A stretch of 64,000 bases of DNA from Chamaea fasciata (taxonomy: Eukaryota; Chordata; Aves; Passeriformes; Sylviidae): assembly GCA_029207755.1 (NCBI GenBank), contig JARCOQ010000017.1:4414945-4478944 (forward strand). Direction: 5' to 3'. Below are positions 58,877 through 64,000 of the stretch, piece after piece (positions within the stretch are counted from its first letter, which is position 1; each line of letters starts with the position of its first letter). The notes below the pieces were generated by a model. It had not been told where the DNA came from. It saw only the letters and a list, made by a program, of their open reading frames with translations, and did not search any database. Made by a program: the position numbers and the translations under genes.

Positions 58877-61417
58877 CATGAAGTTAAATACCAAATGCAC
58901 TGGTACAGCAGCAGCAACCAAACATTCATCTAAGCTGAGAGAGTGTATTAAATCCAGAGTTAACTTTCAAATATTGCCCTTTCAATAATTATTATTAGAT
59001 GAATGAGTTCATAAATATGATAAAAATACAAGAAATATCCAGTGAAAGATGGTGGAGAATGGCAGTCTCCCAGTGAAGCATCAAGCTGGAAGCAAAACTT
59101 CAACTTCACTTAAAGGTCTGATTGTGCAAGGATGCCAGAGTGCTGTGAATGTTTTTTATTAGCCCTCTGAAGTGGGTGAATTCACCCATGGTGATGAATT
59201 TCTGTTTGAAGTGAAATTCAAGCAATTTCTGGATAGCAGGCTATATACTTCATCTCCCCTGTACTCACTGGGTTAATTGAGGTGGATCTCACCTGGAAAA
59301 AGAAGTCTTCAGAAGGCTCCCCGTGCCAGTGTTCTTAATAGTGTGCACAAAGACAGAATCTATCACCTAAGGACATTGATACTACAATAAATTGGAAGGA
59401 ACTATTTCCACATCTCCCATGTATATTGTATATAATGAGTCTCTGGGATGTCTCCACGCTGCTGATAAGCAGCCTGCAGCAAAGTAGATACAGCTCGTTT
59501 TATCTTGATTTCAGACTGCAGCACTTGACTTCTGGGACTTGGGAACTTAGCAGCAAACCAAATAACGCCCTTCACAGGCTCTGACTTTCCTGGGCTCCAT
59601 CCTCAGTCCAAAGTCAGATGATCCCAGGCTGTTTTCATGCTCAGAGTTTTGCAAGGACACTCGTTACTGGTGCTGGAGACTTTTACATGGCTGAATCAGT
59701 TTCTTGGACTTCCAGCTGAAAACAAAGTCCAGCTTTAGTGCTTCTGCTGCACTGAGGGTTCTGCTCTGAAATTATTCTGAGCATTCCCCATTGGGCTTCA
59801 AGTGACCTCTTCTTCCTCTCATTTTCTGCATGTAATTCCTAAACCCTCCCCCCATGCTGCTGTGGCCACTTTGGTCATGTCTGTGTTTGTGCAGGAGCAC
59901 TGTGGGACTCCCTTGTTGGGGCTGGTTCTGGTGCACTGGATGTCAGGATTAGGGCCGTAAAAATTAGGTTGAGTCAGTCCAATTGGCAGAGCTTGGTCCA
60001 CGCAGTGCAGGTCCAATTGCTGTAATAGGCTTCATTTGGGACAGAGCAGAGAGGAATGAGAGGTTTACCACCAGGGTTCACCAAAATGTACATTACTCTG
60101 CTGTATTACTTACATTATGACCCAGTTCTGCTATTGTGAGCCTTATAAAAGATAAAATAGGTCATCGGATGGAGATAAATCAATGAAAGTAAAATTGAAT
60201 GTGTTCATAATCATTTTAAGATTTTTATATGGGCAGAAGATTAATTAAATAGACAAAAGTAATTTTCAAAGAGCCTTTTTAATACTAAGTCTCAGATAAA
60301 AGAGCAAGTGGAGAAATATTCTGCAAAGCTTGTAAGGGTGGCCTAAAAGTGCTTGTTTGTAGTTGCTCAGTTGAACAGGGGGACAAGTGCAAAAGGTCAA
60401 GGGACTGCTGGGATCTGTGTTCTTGGCTTTGCTCTCAGTTTGCCCCAAAATATGTGACTTCTCCTTGGCCCTGCTTAACCCAGGTGAGCAGGAGAGCTCC
60501 TTATCTCTGCAGCTGCTTGGGGCTTGTGTGCTTGGTGTCTCAACTGGGCTGACTGCAAGTTTAGCATGAAGGAGGAGAGTCCTGTAGAACAAAAATGTGT
60601 TGGTGGTGATTCTCAGAGCTCCAACCTGTGCATCATCCTCCTCCTCCTCAGGACAATTTTCCATGTACTGTTCATAAAGTCATTTGAACATTTTCTTGGG
60701 CCCAAGGACTGTTCATCCTCAGCTTGGATATCCTGCCTTGGAATCCAACAGCCCTACTGCTGTGCTAAAAGGTAAACAGACACTTAATCTCCAACAATTC
60801 TCTGTGATGTGAAGATATAAAATAGAGAATGTTGTGTACATAACCAGAAACATGAAATTGAGGATTTTCTGATCGCTTAAAATGGTGCTTCTTTGTGGAG
60901 GGAGGAAAGCCAAGGTGAGTGGTGTTAAAAAACTGCTTTACAAGTGTTGATTTAAAATTTAAATTAATTCACCTTGGCCACGATTGCATCACTTTGCTTT
61001 TTCCTTTCTGCACGCATTTGGGCAGTCAACTTTCACTGCTGAAATTCAAAGCCGGGCTGCATTTGTCACAGTGTGAAATCAACTGCATAGGCTGTGGAAG
61101 AAGAGAGAAAGCATAACTAATTGAATTTAGAGGTTTCACAAACTCGAGGCGGGGGCGGGAGGTGGTTCTTTCCTTGGTTCTTTCCCTGGTTCTCAGGCCC
61201 CACTCCTGCAGTAAACACCTGGGGAAGTTGGTGGATGCCTGTGCAGGCTGTGGGAGCTGTTGTCACAGCACGTTTGGTGGTGGGCTGCTGAAAATCCAGC
61301 AGCTCCCATCTGTGGAAACCTCTGAAACCCTCAGGGGAATCCCCAGGACTTTGCCCAGGAAGAACAGACCAGAGTCTCCCCACCTAGGCTGAGAGAAATG
61401 ACTTCCCCTGTGGTGCC
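58877..61417. other. non-coding single-copy sequence
   Basis: No gene recognised. CCCAG/GTGAGC at 60479-60489 follows a moderately pyrimidine-rich stretch, and CCAAG/GTGAGT lies at 60910-60919. Neither has a convincing partner. A 132-codon - strand frame (60266-60664) is unsupported. Confidence 0.5.
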
Positions 61418-61810
61418 TTGCAACACCGTGTGATCTACCTCAGTTTTGTTCTCCCCAGATGCCCCTAATCCTCATGGTTTCCTCCTTTCCCTGTGTCCCC
61501 AGTGGCTGTGGGATCCCTGGTGGCCTGCCCTGTGTCCCCTATAGGGCACTGCCCTTTGCCCTGCCCTTTCTACTGCCCCTGCACCCTCAGACCATGGGCT
61601 CCTGACCCCATATTTAACCCTGTGCACACCTTTGATCCTGGTCTCTTGTCCCTGATTCCCTTTGGCATGCTGGAATAAACCTTCACTGGCATTTATCATA
61701 CAAAAGGCCCTTCTCGCCTCTCTTCACTGAGCTCACCATGGTGTGTGTGTGGACTGGACTGCTATGCCTGAGTGCCTCCCCAAGCAGCCTTTCCACAGGA
61801 GATGCTTCTT
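61418..61810 (+). mobile_element. LTR-like segment, probable endogenous retrovirus solo LTR
   Basis: The segment is C/T-rich and resembles passerine ERV LTRs. A TATTTAA box-like word lies at 61611-61617. An AATAAA polyadenylation signal follows 57 bp later at 61674-61679. Then comes a pyrimidine-rich stretch (GGCCCTTCTCGCCTCTCTTC, 61697-61716) of the kind found in U5 regions. Exact ends and target-site duplications are not resolved. No internal retroviral genes adjoin it. Confidence 0.45.
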
Positions 61811-64000
61811 GGGAAAAGGTAGCAGCTCCACCATCTAAATCCCATGTTGCTACACCCATCCCCGGGAACTCAGGTTCTCTGCACTCCCTGAGTCACAGAT
61901 CTGCAGCCCTTGGTTGGCTGTCTCCATCCCAGCCTTGAACGCTGCGCTTGTGTCGTGGCACGGAGGGAAAAATCTCATTTCCAGGGAATGGGGAGAGCTG
62001 TTCCCTGCATAGCACGAACAAGAACGTGATGCATTCAGCTCTGTATGTTGTGTGTGTGTCAATAAGACTGAAGTAATAATGACTTTTCAGGAATAATAAG
62101 CTAAACACCCTTCACCCCAAGCTGCCACATTTATGGTGCCTGCTGTTGTTGTTAGACATTAAGCTGTTTGTCCCCACTTAGCGTTTACATAATATGGGAT
62201 CTTACTGTTCTCTACATCTTTGTGACTTCTGCTAATAAAAGTATTCTGACACGGTGCTGGCTATGATGAAAGAGGTCAAACTGTTCGTGGTGTCTAAACA
62301 GAAGGCCCCTTACGTGGCTTTGTGTTTTCATTATAGACACAGTATTAGAGCACAGCTTCAGCTGCAGCAGCGTGGCACTTTGCAAACCCAAAGCTTTAAC
62401 ATTATGTGGAAGCTGTAGCTCTGGAATCCGGTCAGCAATACTCCTGAAAAGCAGTGCCTGGGTTTGGGAGTTGGTTTTGGTGTCAGCCCTCTTCCCCTTC
62501 CCCACAGGTGTGTGCAAGGTCCTGCAGAAGTGCAGGATATAGTATTTACATCTATCAGCAAGGTTGAAAAGTGAGTGCAGGCAGAAGGCAGGGATATACT
62601 TTATAGTCACAAGATGTTGTGAGGGCAAGTGCTGCTCTGTCACCTGCTGTTGCAGTCACAAAAGTTTAATTTGATCTTTTTTAATATCATACCCAGGTGT
62701 GTCTGCCTTGCAATGAAGTGGTTAGCATAAATCTGCCATGTGCATTGGTATTTCATTTTTATTGGCTTTTATTTAACTTGGTAAAAGGTAATCTGTTTTT
62801 ATCAATTGAATCGCTCTCCTTTCTCCTCCTAGCAGGGGCAAAGCTTCCCTTGGAAATTGTACTTAAGGGGGAGGAACAAAAATCAAAGAAACAAAAACCC
62901 AGAACACTGATATGACTGAAAGCCAGGAGCTTTCTGTGTTTTTCCCCCCTTGTCCTTGCTGCTGCCTGTAGCAGCTTTCATGGGCTCTCTGCGTGACTGC
63001 TGCTGCTGCTGTGGGCTGCTCCTGTCTCTGCAGGTAGCAAACAGGTAACCCTCAGCATGCCATGTGCTGATCTTTGGGCTTCCACCAGCTGGAAGGATGC
63101 TCTGGCCACTCCCCACAGTCCACTAGAACTCCTCGTGGTTGGGATGGAGCTGCCTTGGAGCCTGTTTGTTGTGTCTGGGTGTTTCCTTGAGCCTTGCTAA
63201 ATACAGAGCCTGATGGCTGTCCCAGGTAGCTGGTGATAAATTGAAGAAGAAATGTCATTTAGAGGGAACTGGCTTTTGGATGATAATCTTCAGGTTTGTC
63301 TAGTGCCTTAGCTGAGCTGCTATGAACCCTTCAGGAGTGACTGCTACAGCTGATTGATTTTTTTTCAGGGCGGCTGAGACTTCTGAAAGGGAGCGAGGAA
63401 GATTTGAATTCCAGCAGTGGTTTATTGTGCAGAGGGAAGTAAATATTGATACAGAATGCTTATTTACTGAGCAGGGTTAGTGTCAGCAAAATTAAGGTGT
63501 GTACTTTGCTCTTCATTGTACATAAGAAATAAAGAAATTGATGGAGTTCAGAGTGATGGATGTGGCAGCATAATTCAACCCTTTCCTGGGTTTCTTTACT
63601 TCCCCTCTATTGAGAGGTGTGAGTGGGCAGGGATTGGAGGAGATCTCCCTAAAAACCTGATATTTTTTTCATTATTTTTTTTCCCTTGTGGGCCGAATGC
63701 CAAGTAGTACCAAGTTGATTCTATTTCTAGAATGTGCAGCCTACTGGGGTGCGGATATAATAATCCTTCTCCATGCCTCCTTCACCTGCCAGGAGCTTGG
63801 GTGGCATCACCCCTCCAGCAGGCTTCACAAGGGGGAAAAACTGATGCAAGTGCATCAGAGTCTGAAATGCTGCCCTGCCTTGGATTTGATGCTGATGTGG
63901 CCTTTTTACCCCAGGTTGGGTCACAGGGAGGGAAATGGGGCAGAGCTGGAGCAGAGCCCCAGCCCATCCTGCTCATCCCTGCTGGCAGTGGGGTCTGCAC
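61811..64000. other. non-coding single-copy sequence to window end
   Basis: No gene recognised. A short (CTG)5 run lies at 62997-63011. A 143-codon - strand frame (62212-62643) has no recognisable product or splice support. Confidence 0.5.

Noticed and set aside
60450..60490. CCCAG/GTGAGC as a third recursive splice site
   Set aside because: The upstream tract is only moderately pyrimidine-rich and the donor half is not GTAAGT-like enough.

Overview
The window looks like bird nuclear DNA from a large intron or a gene-poor intergenic region. It is AT-rich, has few transposable elements, and shows no complete protein-coding gene, rRNA or tRNA on either strand. The avian assignment rests on short, 5'-truncated CR1 LINE tails (about 15265-15361, 38253-38300, 48423-48690) and on a solo LTR (38348-38813) of a type I recognise as common in bird genomes. 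A second LTR-like segment (about 61418-61810) also resembles passerine endogenous retrovirus LTRs. Species and chromosome cannot be read from the sequence alone.

Layout. 1-9300: single-copy DNA with an AT-rich hairpin (4811-4886), a GC-richer patch (5440-5930) and stretches with the texture of conserved non-coding sequence (6420-6800, 7085-7330). 9681-10317: a minisatellite of fifteen 42-bp units with three linked variant types. 11490-11541: a possible 52-nt cassette exon with good splice signals. 12400-27000: single-copy DNA with an ancient CR1 tail, a perfect 14-bp inverted repeat (15728-15783), two long T-runs (24 and 49 nt) and several candidate regulatory blocks. 27640-27720: a strong 3' splice site fused to a 5' splice-like motif. 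32063-32359: a 297-nt uninterrupted homopurine tract. 32440-34150: candidate regulatory sequence with a full palindromic CRE and a CACGTG E-box. 38253-38813: CR1 tail plus solo LTR. 44090-44310: a homeodomain-site-rich block that is the best conserved-enhancer candidate. 48423-48690: a CR1 split by about 130 bp. 51617-51728: a textbook recursive-splice-site motif (AG immediately followed by GTAAGT). The remainder is single-copy sequence with small hairpins, one further possible exon and the second LTR-like segment.

How it may fit together. The best splice-like signals (11490-11541, 27701, 51659) lie on the + strand, and a small hand count shows more T than A on that strand. Both fit the idea that the window is part of a very long intron of a + strand gene, processed partly by recursive splicing and carrying enhancers. 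This is a hypothesis: I recognise no flanking exon, and one comparable splice-like motif occurs on the - strand. Nearly all the longer open reading frames come from repeats, the LTR or chance.
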